From positions 85,872-149,871 of the forward strand of contig JAHHHP010000004.1 of NCBI GenBank assembly GCA_019359275.1: a stretch of DNA of 64,000 nt, in the 5' to 3' direction. Position 1 is the first letter of the stretch, and the number at the start of each line of letters is the position of its first letter. The DNA comes from Myxacorys chilensis ATA2-1-KO14 (GTDB lineage Bacteria > Cyanobacteriota > Cyanobacteriia > Leptolyngbyales > Leptolyngbyaceae). Positions 56,189-64,000 of this stretch are shown in pieces. Under the pieces are notes generated by a model that did not search any database, had not been told where the DNA came from, and saw only the letters and a program-made list of their open reading frames with translations. The position numbers and the translations under genes were made by a program.

Positions 56189-57427
56189 ATGATCCTAGCT
56201 CATAGAAGCTTAGAGGCAGGCTCCCTTCAGTTGGAAATAAAGCTAGTGGATGCACTAATACAATCTAAACCCAAAGCTCGACAGAGGCTTTTGCTCGAAG
56301 CAGGCATCGTCGCCGCGATCGCGCTGCTGCTGCTGTTCGTGATTCCACCGATTTTAGTCGGTTCGGGTCAAGGATTTCGCGTGAATCTGCTGGGGAGATA
56401 TTTAGCCCTGGCGATCGCAGCACTGGGCATTGACCTGATTTGGGGATTCACCGGAATTCTGAGTTTAGGTCACGGCGTTTTCTTTGCCCTCGGCGGCTAC
56501 AGCTTGGCGATGTTTCTGCTGTTGCAGCTTCCCGATGGTCAATTACCCGATTTCTTCTCGCCCTACGGCGTGACGGAGCTTCCGTGGTTGTGGCAACCAT
56601 TCTATTCGTTGCCATTTACCCTATTTGCGATCGTCTTCATTCCGACGATCGTGGCCGCGATTCTCGGCTATCTCGTGTTCCGAAACCGAATCCGGGGCGT
56701 TTATTTCTCGATTCTGACTCAGGCAGCGCTGATCGTATTCTTCAACTTCTTTAATGGTCAACAAAAATTGATCAACGGAACCAACGGTCTGAAAACGGAT
56801 ACCGCTACCATTTTTGGGCAGACCGTCAGTTCGCCCCCCATTCAAGCATTTCTCTATACACTGACCATTTTGCTGCTTGTGGGCGGCTATGCGCTCAGCC
56901 GCTGGCTCACAAGTGGACGCTCCGGACGGCTACTTGTGGCTGTGCGAGACGATGAAGCCCGAATGCGGTTTTCAGGCTACGATCCCACGATGTTTAAGGT
57001 GTTGGTGTTTGCCATTTCTGCGGGACTTGCCGGAATTGCGGGCGCACTCTACACGGTGCAGTCGGGCATTATTACACCGCAAGCGATGAATATTGCCTTC
57101 TCGATCGAGATGGTAATTTGGGTGGCAGTCGGCGGACGCGCCACGATCGTGGGTGCCATTCTTGGCACACTGATTGTGAATTTCGCCAAAAGTATTTTGA
57201 GCGAGCAGTATGCGCAAATTTGGTACTTTTTCCAAGGCGGACTGTTTCTGATCGTTGTGACGGTGTTACCCGGCGGCATCCTTGGCTGGCTGCGAGAGGA
57301 TGGCGTCCGGCTCGTGCGATCGCAGATCAACAAGCGGCGTCCGCTCCAAACCTATCCCAGTTTAGAAGAAGACCCAGACGTGCAGTATGAGCGAAAAAAT
57401 CTTACAAATCGAGAATCTGACCGTTAA
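56189..57427 (+). CDS. urtC: Urea ABC transporter permease UrtC
   Basis: The LivM-type second permease (412 residues). A cytoplasmic N-terminal segment (about 35 residues) precedes the membrane domain; LALAIAALGIDLIWGFTGILSLGHGVFFALGGY is the family signature, and GRLLVAVRDDEARMRFSGYDPTMFKVLVFAISAGLAGIAGALY is the conserved loop. The last 40 residues are hydrophilic. ATG 56189 is chosen (TTG 56186 precedes it). The urtD start lies 41 bases inside its 3' end. Confidence 0.95.
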   Translation: MILAHRSLEAGSLQLEIKLVDALIQSKPKARQRLLLEAGIVAAIALLLLFVIPPILVGSGQGFRVNLLGRYLALAIAALGIDLIWGFTGILSLGHGVFFALGGYSLAMFLLLQLPDGQLPDFFSPYGVTELPWLWQPFYSLPFTLFAIVFIPTIVAAILGYLVFRNRIRGVYFSILTQAALIVFFNFFNGQQKLINGTNGLKTDTATIFGQTVSSPPIQAFLYTLTILLLVGGYALSRWLTSGRSGRLLVAVRDDEARMRFSGYDPTMFKVLVFAISAGLAGIAGALYTVQSGIITPQAMNIAFSIEMVIWVAVGGRATIVGAILGTLIVNFAKSILSEQYAQIWYFFQGGLFLIVVTVLPGGILGWLREDGVRLVRSQINKRRPLQTYPSLEEDPDVQYERKNLTNRESDR

Positions 57428-58148
57428 TTTTGATGGCTTTCGGGCACTCAATAACCTTAACTTCAGTTTAGACACAGGCGAGCTACGGGTGATTATTGGA
57501 CCCAACGGCGCAGGCAAAACAACGTTCCTAGATGTGATTACAGGAAAAACAAAGCCCACAACCGGACAGGTGACGTTTAAGGGAAAATCAATCAAGGGCA
57601 ACGTCGAGTATCAAATCGCTCGGTTAGGCGTGGGACGAAAGTTCCAAACGCCACGGATCTATCTGAATCTGACACCGCGAGAAAATTTAGAACTGTCTTG
57701 CAACCGTTATAAGAACGTCTGGAATGCTTTGTTTGGTAAGCCGTCTAGCGCAGAACGGCGGACGGTAGCAGGCTTGATTGAGACAATCGGCTTAGAGACA
57801 AAAGCCGACCTTAAAGCGGCATTGCTCTCTCATGGGGAAAAGCAGCGCTTAGAAATCGGCATGTTGGTCGCACAGTCACCGGATCTTTTATTGGTCGATG
57901 AACCCGTTGCCGGACTAACCGATGAGGAAACCGAGAACGTCGGTAATCTACTGCTTGCCTTAGCCGAGAGCCATTCCATTATTGTGATTGAACACGATAT
58001 GGAATTTGTGCGCCAGATTGCTCGGAAAGTTACGGTTCTACATCAAGGAACAGTTCTGTGCGAAGGCTCAATGGATGAAGTCCAGAACGATCCGCGAGTC
58101 ATTGAAGTGTATCTCGGTAAGCAAGAGGACGATCACGCTGCGGCTTGA
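57387..58148 (+). CDS. urtD: Urea ABC transporter ATP-binding protein UrtD
   Basis: A LivG-type ATPase of 253 residues with Walker A GPNGAGKTT, the family insert (VGRKFQTPRIYLNLTPRENLELS), signature LSHGEKQRLEIGMLVAQ, Walker B LLLVDEPVAG and the switch His (VIEHDMEFV). It energises the UrtBC channel with UrtE. The start at ATG 57387 gives a 41-base overlap with urtC; no later start would keep the first beta strand (KILQIENLTVNFDG), so the overlap appears real. Confidence 0.95.
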   Translation: MSEKILQIENLTVNFDGFRALNNLNFSLDTGELRVIIGPNGAGKTTFLDVITGKTKPTTGQVTFKGKSIKGNVEYQIARLGVGRKFQTPRIYLNLTPRENLELSCNRYKNVWNALFGKPSSAERRTVAGLIETIGLETKADLKAALLSHGEKQRLEIGMLVAQSPDLLLVDEPVAGLTDEETENVGNLLLALAESHSIIVIEHDMEFVRQIARKVTVLHQGTVLCEGSMDEVQNDPRVIEVYLGKQEDDHAAA

Positions 58149-58196
58149 TTATCTAACTTCATAATTCTCTCTATTACAACGCTCTACTACAACACC

Positions 58197-58949
58197 ATGA
58201 GTTACGCTAATGCAACGCTAGAGCCAACGAAACCAGATACAGACTTACCAATGCTGGAAGTCAACGATCTCAACGTGTATTACGGAGAAAGCCACATTCT
58301 CCGTGATGTGAATATGACCGTTTTTCCGGGCAAAATGGTCTGTCTAATTGGTCGCAATGGAGTTGGCAAAACCACAATGTTAAAGACGCTCATGGGCATC
58401 CTCAAACCCCGGAGCGGCAACCTGAAGCTAGACGGACACTCGATTATTGCCAGAACAACCGACCAACGGGCAAGATTAGGCATTGGCTATGTCCCTCAAG
58501 GCCGGGAAGTGATTCCTCGGCTCACCATTAAAGAGAATTTGATTTTAGGCCTAGAAGCGTTGCTAGAGCGCCCGAAAAAGCAGGAGATTCCAGAAGAAAT
58601 ATTCGAGCTTTTTCCGGTGCTGAAAACGATGCTGTCTCGTATGGGTGGTGATTTGAGTGGTGGACAGCAGCAGCAGCTTGCGATCGCCCGTGCCCTGATG
58701 GGTCGTCCTCGCTTACTGGTTCTTGACGAACCAACTGAAGGCATTCAACCCTCAATCATTCTGGAAATTGAAGCTGCCGTCCGACGGATTATTGAAACGA
58801 CAGGTATTTCCGTGCTGCTGGTAGAGCAACATTTGCATTTTGTGCGGCAGGCAGACTGGTACTACGCCATGCAGAAAGGCAGCATGGTTGCATCGGGTCC
58901 AACGAGTCAATTGAGCAATGATGTCATTCAACAATTCCTAGCAGTGTAG
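58197..58949 (+). CDS. urtE: Urea ABC transporter ATP-binding protein UrtE
   Basis: A LivF-type ATPase (250 residues): Walker A GRNGVGKTT, PRSGNLKLDGHSI, signature LSGGQQQQLAIARALM, Walker B LLVLDEPTEGIQPS, and switch His (LLVEQHLHFV). It has a short N-terminal extension (about 17 residues). It is the last gene of the urtABCDE transporter operon, 48 bases after urtD. Confidence 0.95.
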   Translation: MSYANATLEPTKPDTDLPMLEVNDLNVYYGESHILRDVNMTVFPGKMVCLIGRNGVGKTTMLKTLMGILKPRSGNLKLDGHSIIARTTDQRARLGIGYVPQGREVIPRLTIKENLILGLEALLERPKKQEIPEEIFELFPVLKTMLSRMGGDLSGGQQQQLAIARALMGRPRLLVLDEPTEGIQPSIILEIEAAVRRIIETTGISVLLVEQHLHFVRQADWYYAMQKGSMVASGPTSQLSNDVIQQFLAV

Positions 58950-58989
58950 AAAAAAGGGTAGGATCGCAAAGAACCCCAAAAGAAATGCT

Positions 58990-59937
58990 ATGTCATGGAT
59001 TGAGTTGAGCCTGGATGCAACGGCTGAGGCGGTTGACTGGGTTCGGACGCTGCTGGCTGAACATCATTACACGAATGATCTTCGCATTGTAAATTACAAC
59101 AGAGCAGGTCAGGCCCCAAGCGAGGCGAACAAACCTTGGGCATTCACGATTCGTTTTTATCTACCTGACCGAATGCAGGCGAAAGCACAGGTGGCAAAAA
59201 TTAGTCAGTTGCTCTCTCCACTGCATCGAACCGGACAAACCACTGCTTTGGAAGTCGCGATCGTAGACGAAATAGCGCCTGACGCCGAAGCTGCTTTAAT
59301 TCATCGAGTCGGACGATTTGTAATCCTTAGCCCCAATGCGCCGTTTACAGCAACGGCAAAGGATGTTCCACTCCGGCTGAAAACAAGTTTGAGCTTTGGC
59401 AGTGGGCTGCATCCAGCGACGGTGCTGAGTTTGCACTTGATTGAGCGACACGTTACTCCTTCAATGCAGGTGTTAGATCTAGGCTGCGGCTCTGGCATCT
59501 TGAGTGTCGCGATCGCAGGCCTAAACGCTCAGGTTCTTGCCCTCGATAACGATCCAACCGCTGTGGAAGCGACGCAAGATGCTGTCGATCGCAATGGCGT
59601 TCAAGACCGCGTTACTGTAATGAAAGGTAGTTTGGGTCGAGGCAGCCAGTTGGGTCACTGGATGGGCGGAACCCTTGATACAGTCACCACCCTTGAACCG
59701 ACTGCCCGCTTTGATCTGATCGTTGCCAATATCTTTGCGCGGGTACACATTGATTTGGCAGAAGATTACGGGCGATCGCTACGTCAAACCGAGGCTCACT
59801 CCGGGCTTCTGATTACCTCTGGGTTCACTGCTGACTACGAAACTGAAGTGACTACAGCATTAGATAAAGCCGGATTTGAAGCAATTGATCACGAGCGATC
59901 TGGTGAATGGGTCGCAATTAGCTTCGCTAAGCTGTGA
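58990..59937 (+). CDS. prmA: Ribosomal protein L11 methyltransferase
   Basis: It trimethylates ribosomal protein L11 using S-adenosylmethionine. The 315-residue protein starts MSWIELSLDATAEAVDWV, as PrmA proteins do, and has a substrate-recognition N-terminal domain (about 1-110), a linker with the conserved KTSLSFGSGLHPATVLSLHLIERH, then the Rossmann domain with motif I VLDLGCGSGILSVAIA, VLALDNDPTAVEATQDAV and DLIVANIFARVHIDLAED (N-I catalytic region). It lies 41 bases after urtE and may be read through, but is a housekeeping gene. Confidence 0.95.
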   Translation: MSWIELSLDATAEAVDWVRTLLAEHHYTNDLRIVNYNRAGQAPSEANKPWAFTIRFYLPDRMQAKAQVAKISQLLSPLHRTGQTTALEVAIVDEIAPDAEAALIHRVGRFVILSPNAPFTATAKDVPLRLKTSLSFGSGLHPATVLSLHLIERHVTPSMQVLDLGCGSGILSVAIAGLNAQVLALDNDPTAVEATQDAVDRNGVQDRVTVMKGSLGRGSQLGHWMGGTLDTVTTLEPTARFDLIVANIFARVHIDLAEDYGRSLRQTEAHSGLLITSGFTADYETEVTTALDKAGFEAIDHERSGEWVAISFAKL

Positions 59938-59956
59938 AGATCGCATCCCGCTTGAG

Positions 59957-60024
59957 CCGCGATTAGCGCAAAGCGCAACTCCGAAGGAACCGTTCGGAGC
60001 TTGACAACGCCAATCGCAAGCTGT
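59957..60024. repeat. Interspersed repeat copy between prmA and lipA
   Basis: The stretch (GCGATTAGCGCAAAGCGCAA, then CTCCGAAGGAACCGTTCGG and AGCTTGACAACGCCAATCGC) contains inverted CCGAA/TTCGG arms. Its right half matches the repeat at 37500-37531 (CTTCGGAGCTTGATTGAGCC). It fills the space between the convergent prmA and lipA genes. Function is unknown. Confidence 0.5.
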
Positions 60025-60072
60025 TTCCCGTCAGCAATAGGCGCATCAGCGATGTTGGGCAACGTCGCTCTG

Positions 60073-61011
60073 CTACCCTTCTTCCCCTGCATGGTAAGAA
60101 CTTCTGACTAACGGGCCTGATCGCACGTGAGAAAATCCCATTTTGCGGGCGATCGCGCCTAGGTTCTCAAACTCATCAGGATGCCAGTATTTCTGAACGG
60201 GAAGATGTGCCAATGAGGGACGCATATATTGACCGAGGGTGACGCGATCGCACGCCACTCCCCGCAGATCGCTTAGCGTTTCGATCACTTCTGCTTCGGT
60301 TTCCCCGTGTCCCAACATCACGCCTGACTTAGTAGGAATGGTCGGATCAAGTTCTTTTACCAATTGCAGAACTCGGAGCGTGCGATCGTACTTCGCTCCC
60401 CGTCGCACCGGAGCCTGCAATCGCTTCACCGTTTCAATATTATGGTTATAGCAAGCAGGTTTCGCCGCTACAACTCTCGCAATTCGCTGCTGCTGCAAGT
60501 CTTCCGGTGGTATTCCATCGTCTCGCCCACCCCAAAAATCTGGCGTCAACACCTCAATTTGCGTCTCTGGATTCACCTGACGGATCTGCGTCATGGTTTG
60601 AGCAAACCAACCTGCTCCTTGATCGGGCAAGTCATCTCGCGCCACAGAGGTTAGCACAACGTAGCGTAATCCCAGCGATCGCACTGACTCAGCAACCTTA
60701 CGAGGTTCATCGGGATCAAGCGGCATCGGAGCGTGGCCCTTATCAACCTGACAAAACCCACACGACCGAGTACAGGTCGGCCCCATGAGTAAGAAACTAG
60801 CCGTTCCTTGGGCGTAACATTCGCCTCGATTCGGGCAACGTCCTTCTTCACAGATCGTATGAATGTTGCGCTGTTTGATAATTCTCTGAACGGTTGAAAT
60901 CTCACTTGCTCTGCCAATGGGACGCCTTAACCAATCGGGCATCGCAACAATTTCAGGCGGGCGGCGTGAAAAAGATTCCGAAGAAAGGTTGGAATTCGTT
61001 TCAGGTGACAT
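60073..61011 (-). CDS. lipA: Lipoyl synthase
   Basis: A radical-SAM enzyme that inserts two sulfur atoms into protein-bound octanoate to make lipoate for pyruvate dehydrogenase and the glycine cleavage system. The auxiliary cluster motif C-x4-C-x5-C is in [16 protein letters not shown], and the radical-SAM motif C-x3-C-x2-C in CTRSCGFC. The C-terminal RSSYHAGE segment carries the Ser ligand of the auxiliary cluster. The product is 312 residues, ATG 61011. Cyanobacteria often have two LipA copies; which one this is cannot be told. Confidence 0.95.
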   Translation of the reverse strand: MSPETNSNLSSESFSRRPPEIVAMPDWLRRPIGRASEISTVQRIIKQRNIHTICEEGRCPNRGECYAQGTASFLLMGPTCTRSCGFCQVDKGHAPMPLDPDEPRKVAESVRSLGLRYVVLTSVARDDLPDQGAGWFAQTMTQIRQVNPETQIEVLTPDFWGGRDDGIPPEDLQQQRIARVVAAKPACYNHNIETVKRLQAPVRRGAKYDRTLRVLQLVKELDPTIPTKSGVMLGHGETEAEVIETLSDLRGVACDRVTLGQYMRPSLAHLPVQKYWHPDEFENLGAIARKMGFSHVRSGPLVRSSYHAGEEG

Positions 61012-61381
61012 AGAGGTGGGAATACTAGGACTCAGTTCAGTAAATTTGCTGGCAAGTGCGGTATTTAGGCTTGGGGGCTAAACCAGAGCTAGATCGGGGA
61101 TTCATCACTCTAAGAGTAATGCAGAACCTTTCGTTCAATTCCAAAGTTAGGAGCTACACTAAGTCGTGTTTGGCACATCTTAATACCGAATTTACCATTG
61201 CCGAGTGAATAAGAAGGGCATCTGCCAAGCTCCTTCTGAACATCTTATTTCTACTTATAAGAGTTCTAGGCTCAGGATGTCCGTTTCTCTTTGGCCCACC
61301 AAATTCCCGCATCAGATCCCGACACTATTCCCTGACGATATTAAAGTTGTTCTCTCAGTACCGTTAAACAGGAGTCCAGTT
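61012..61381. other. Divergent region lipA / response regulator
   Basis: This region of 370 bases carries both promoters and the leader of the response regulator gene. An in-frame GTG at 61205 could extend that protein by 59 residues, but the extension lacks similarity to anything I know and the better start is at 61382. TACACT at 61154-61159 is a possible -10. Confidence 0.4.
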
Positions 61382-61918
61382 GTGGCAGGTCACAAGATTT
61401 TAGTTATCGACGATAGCGCCGTGATTCGCACGATGGTGCGAGACATGCTGCCAAAAGGAAATTTTGAAGTCCTAGAAGCCAAAGATGGCGTTGAGGGCAT
61501 TAACAAAATTCGGCAGGAGCGCCCGACTATTATTATGTTAGATTTCTTGCTGCCTCGCATGAGCGGTTGGGAAGTTTTTCAGCAAATTCAGGGTCAAGCC
61601 GATTTGCAGACCATTCCTCTCGTGCTGATGTCCGGTCGAAAGGAAGAAGTGGCTGAAAAATTCCGAGAACCGTTCGACTATTTTGAGTTTGTCCAAAAGC
61701 CGTTTGACCAAAAAGGGCTAATTGAAGCCATCAAAGCGGCGATGACGAAAGCAAAACGTCGCCCTGCTGCCGCTCCAACCGTTCCGCCAACAGAAGGTGC
61801 AGGAGCCGCAGAAATTCAGGCGCTCAACATCAAGATCGCCAAGATGCAGGCGGAAATGGATGCAATGAAGAAACAAATGGCTCAAATCTTGACGTTTATC
61901 AAGCAAAAGATGAAGTAG
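61382..61918 (+). CDS. CheY-like response regulator with C-terminal coiled coil
   Basis: The receiver domain (residues 4-125) has the acidic pocket VIDDS, phospho-Asp 54 in IIMLDFLLPRMSGWE, the Ser/Thr switch (LMSGRKEE) and Lys in FVQKPFD. A Pro/Ala linker and a helical coiled coil (LNIKIAKMQAEMDAMKKQMAQILTFIKQKM) follow. There is no DNA-binding domain. I use GTG 61382 (reads MAGHKILVIDD; AGGAG about 9 bases upstream), giving 178 residues. A proper terminator follows. It probably signals by oligomerisation or protein contact. Confidence 0.88.
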   Translation: MAGHKILVIDDSAVIRTMVRDMLPKGNFEVLEAKDGVEGINKIRQERPTIIMLDFLLPRMSGWEVFQQIQGQADLQTIPLVLMSGRKEEVAEKFREPFDYFEFVQKPFDQKGLIEAIKAAMTKAKRRPAAAPTVPPTEGAGAAEIQALNIKIAKMQAEMDAMKKQMAQILTFIKQKMK

Positions 61919-61961
61919 CCCAACGATCGCTATTGGTCATACAACCTCTTCTAGAGATAGG

Positions 61962-61991
61962 AAGGACGTTCTGAAGAGCGTCCTTTTTTTT
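61962..61991 (+). terminator. Rho-independent terminator after the response regulator
   Basis: AAGGACG (61962-61968) pairs with CGTCCTT (61979-61985), with a 10-base loop that can tighten, followed by a T run to 61991. It overlaps the stop codon of the convergent recR gene. Confidence 0.85.
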
Positions 61992-62586
61992 ACTCCAATT
62001 CGCGCCGACCTTCTAACGCACGTGCCAATGTCACTTCGTCTGCATATTCTAAATCACCTCCCATCGGCAACCCAAAGGCAATCTGAGTCACGCGAGTGAA
62101 GGGTTTTAGAAGCCCACCAACGTACATGGATGTCGTATCACCTTCTGTGGTAGGGCTAATGGCTAAGATGACCTCTTCCACCTTTTGCTGGCTGACTCGA
62201 CGAACCAGAGCTTTGATATTGAGCTGGTCAGGACCAATGCCATTGATCGGAGAAAGGACGCCGCCCAAAACATGGTATTTGCCGCGATATTCCCGTGTTT
62301 TCTCTAATGCAATCAGATCTCTCGAATCCGCCACAACGCAGATCGTTTTGCTCTCCCGATTAGGGGCACGACAAATTTCGCAAACAGGCTCTGCGGAGAG
62401 ATGACCGCAGACCGAGCAGTAACCCACTTGCAGTTTGGCTTCGACCAAAGCCATTGCCAGAGCTTTGACTTCTTCTTCGGGACGCTTCAAAATGTGCAGA
62501 GCTAAGCGCTGAGCCGATTTTGGGCCAATGCCAGGTAAATGTTGAAGATGCTCAATTAATCGAGCGAGGGGGCGTGTGTAAACCGT
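61990..62586 (-). CDS. recR: Recombination protein RecR with apparent ACG start
   Basis: RecR acts with RecF and RecO to load RecA at gaps. The zinc finger [17 protein letters not shown] and the Toprim region ([54 protein letters not shown]) are intact. The obligatory N-terminal helix-hairpin-helix ([20 protein letters not shown]) is encoded upstream of the first ATG, GTG or TTG (which would be 62490). It is preceded only by ACG ACA ACG GTT and an in-frame TAG further up. GGAGGA at 62593-62598 is correctly spaced (7 bases) from ACG 62586, which gives a normal length of 198 residues. I therefore use ACG as the start; a sequence error or a mutated ATG is the alternative. Confidence 0.85.
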   Translation of the reverse strand, partial: TVYTRPLARLIEHLQHLPGIGPKSAQRLALHILKRPEEEVKALAMALVEAKLQVGYCSVCGHLSAEPVCEICRAPNRESKTICVVADSRDLIALEKTREYRGKYHVLGGVLSPINGIGPDQLNIKALVRRVSQQKVEEVILAISPTTEGDTTSMYVGGLLKPFTRVTQIAFGLPMGGDLEYADEVTLARALEGRRELE

Positions 62587-62672
62587 TGTCGTTCCTCCAA
62601 ATCTCTATACTCGATCGTAGCGTAGCCGTTAGCACTTGGCAGAGTTTAGTCGATGTTCAGTCGAGTGATTCG

Positions 62673-63454
<782 letters not shown>

Positions 63455-63850
63455 ATGTCTGAATATAGACTCGCTCAAGGAATCATTGCTTTAAGTACTG
63501 CTAAAACCTGGGAAGAGGCAAAACTTGAGTGGAGATTGAATGATGTTTACTACGAGGAAGAGCCTGAAACTTGTCTTTGTGGACATTTTCCTATCATTGA
63601 GATTTGCGTTCTCCTTAATGGACAGAATGGAAGTACAGTCATAGTCGGAAACTGTTGCGTCAAAAAATTTATTGGGCTTCCATCTGACAAAATATTTCAG
63701 GCAATTAGAAGAGTTCGCCAAGACTACAAAAAAGCGCTAAACGGAGAAACCATAAATCATGCACACGAGCACGGTTGGATAAGTGACTGGGAACGTGACT
63801 TTTATTTCGATATCATGAGAAAGCGTAATCTGTCTCAGAGGTTGTTTTAA
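63455..63850 (+). CDS. 131-residue Cys-rich protein, possible zinc binder
   Basis: The protein has a cluster of Cys and His that could bind a metal: ETCLCGHFPIIEIC (Cys 40, Cys 42, His 44, Cys 51) and GNCCVKKFIG (Cys 67, Cys 68), followed by helical charged sequence ending in HAHEHGW and ERDFYFD. I cannot name a family, although CxCGH...C...NCC patterns occur in small phage and mobile-element proteins. The gene is AT-richer than its neighbours and lies directly beside an IS5-like transposase, so horizontal acquisition is possible. ATG 63455 is the frame's first start; the ribosome binding site is weak. Confidence 0.6.
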   Translation: MSEYRLAQGIIALSTAKTWEEAKLEWRLNDVYYEEEPETCLCGHFPIIEICVLLNGQNGSTVIVGNCCVKKFIGLPSDKIFQAIRRVRQDYKKALNGETINHAHEHGWISDWERDFYFDIMRKRNLSQRLF

Positions 63851-63921
63851 AAGTCCGATAGTCAGTAAAAAAGCTCTCCCGGTATACGCTGTGAATAGAT
63901 AGATCCAGCACCTTGAGAGCC

Positions 63922-64000
63922 ATGAGTAAAGCATACTCCAGTAACCTAACCCTCTCCCAGTTTGAATTGATTGAGACTCTGATTCCGTCAGCCAAACCTG
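63922..64000 (+). mobile_element. 5' end of an IS5-family transposase gene (cut by the window)
   Basis: The frame starts ATG 63922 and reads MSKAYSSNLTLSQFELIETL then IPSAKP before the window ends. This opening matches IS5-family (IS4/IS5, DUF4096-type N-terminus) transposases, which begin K-A-Y-S-S-N-L-T-x-x-Q-F-E-L-I-E-x-L-I-P. The left end of the element should lie between 63851 and 63921; GCTCTCCCGGTATACGC (63872-63888) may be part of the terminal inverted repeat, but I cannot define it without the right end. Whether the gene is intact cannot be judged. Confidence 0.75.

Noticed and set aside
61205..61381. A 59-residue N-terminal extension of the response regulator.
   Set aside because: A GTG with a well-placed AGGAG lies right at the receiver domain start (61382), and the extension looks like untranslated leader.

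Overview
The window is typical cyanobacterial chromosome. It has a Rubisco activase with a Rubisco small-subunit-like tail, a Urt-type urea/amide transporter behind a textbook NtcA promoter, a DUF820/Uma2 gene, a pentapeptide-repeat Ser/Thr kinase, many hybrid histidine kinases, and very frequent GCGATCGC (HIP1) octamers. Gene style suggests a filamentous Leptolyngbya-like organism, but the genus is a guess. There is no rRNA, no tRNA and no CRISPR array. The only clear RNA gene is the SRP RNA. The one transposase starts at the right edge and is cut by the window end.

Layout. 1-5900: small membrane protein, Rubisco activase, Uma2 nuclease, a hydrolase-fold protein coupled to a 2H phosphoesterase, YciI protein, SRP RNA, phasin-like protein, then a 16-unit 21-bp tandem array that looks like a decayed heptad-repeat gene. 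6156-13906: a 1953-residue poly-HAMP hybrid kinase and a second REC-kinase-REC protein. 14028-20000: folE, an SDR, accA, an M48 protease and a Ser/Thr kinase. 20114-25700: pheT, a dienelactone hydrolase, a GntR regulator and a membrane protein. 25924-29491: a minus-strand block of probable stress and envelope genes (SDR, acidic small protein, DUF2231, DUF2993) and an SSB. 29597-34563: a mannose-1-phosphate guanylyltransferase/phosphomannomutase fusion, then a small membrane peptide, a methyltransferase and cobK in a plus-strand operon, and a YciI protein. 35341-37429: DUF547, TIGR04283-type glycosyltransferase and rhodanese, a probable arsenosugar-related group.

38238-43066: a two-gene RND efflux operon. 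43241-48857: alpha-amylase, MFS transporter, a DUF3891-GAF pair and a REC-histidine kinase. 48936-52565: sulfite-oxidase-like protein, ribosomal protein L32, cysH, a JAMM protease and a MoeB-rhodanese protein, a sulfur-centred stretch. 52670-58949: ureG and urtABCDE, which take up urea and support its hydrolysis under nitrogen control. 58990-64000: prmA, lipA, a CheY-like regulator, recR (with no canonical start codon at the expected place), an HIT protein, a Cys-rich AT-rich orphan and the start of an IS5-like transposase.

Most genes are housekeeping or conserved cyanobacterial genes. The least ordinary signals are the decayed heptad array (5016-5516), the apparent ACG start of recR (62586), the perfect 34-bp palindrome inside a kinase gene (13826-13859), the terminator-like hairpin directly before rca (441-478), a hydrolase-fold protein lacking its catalytic triad, and a possible small RNA at 24781-24914. 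I found no clearly new defence or mobile system.
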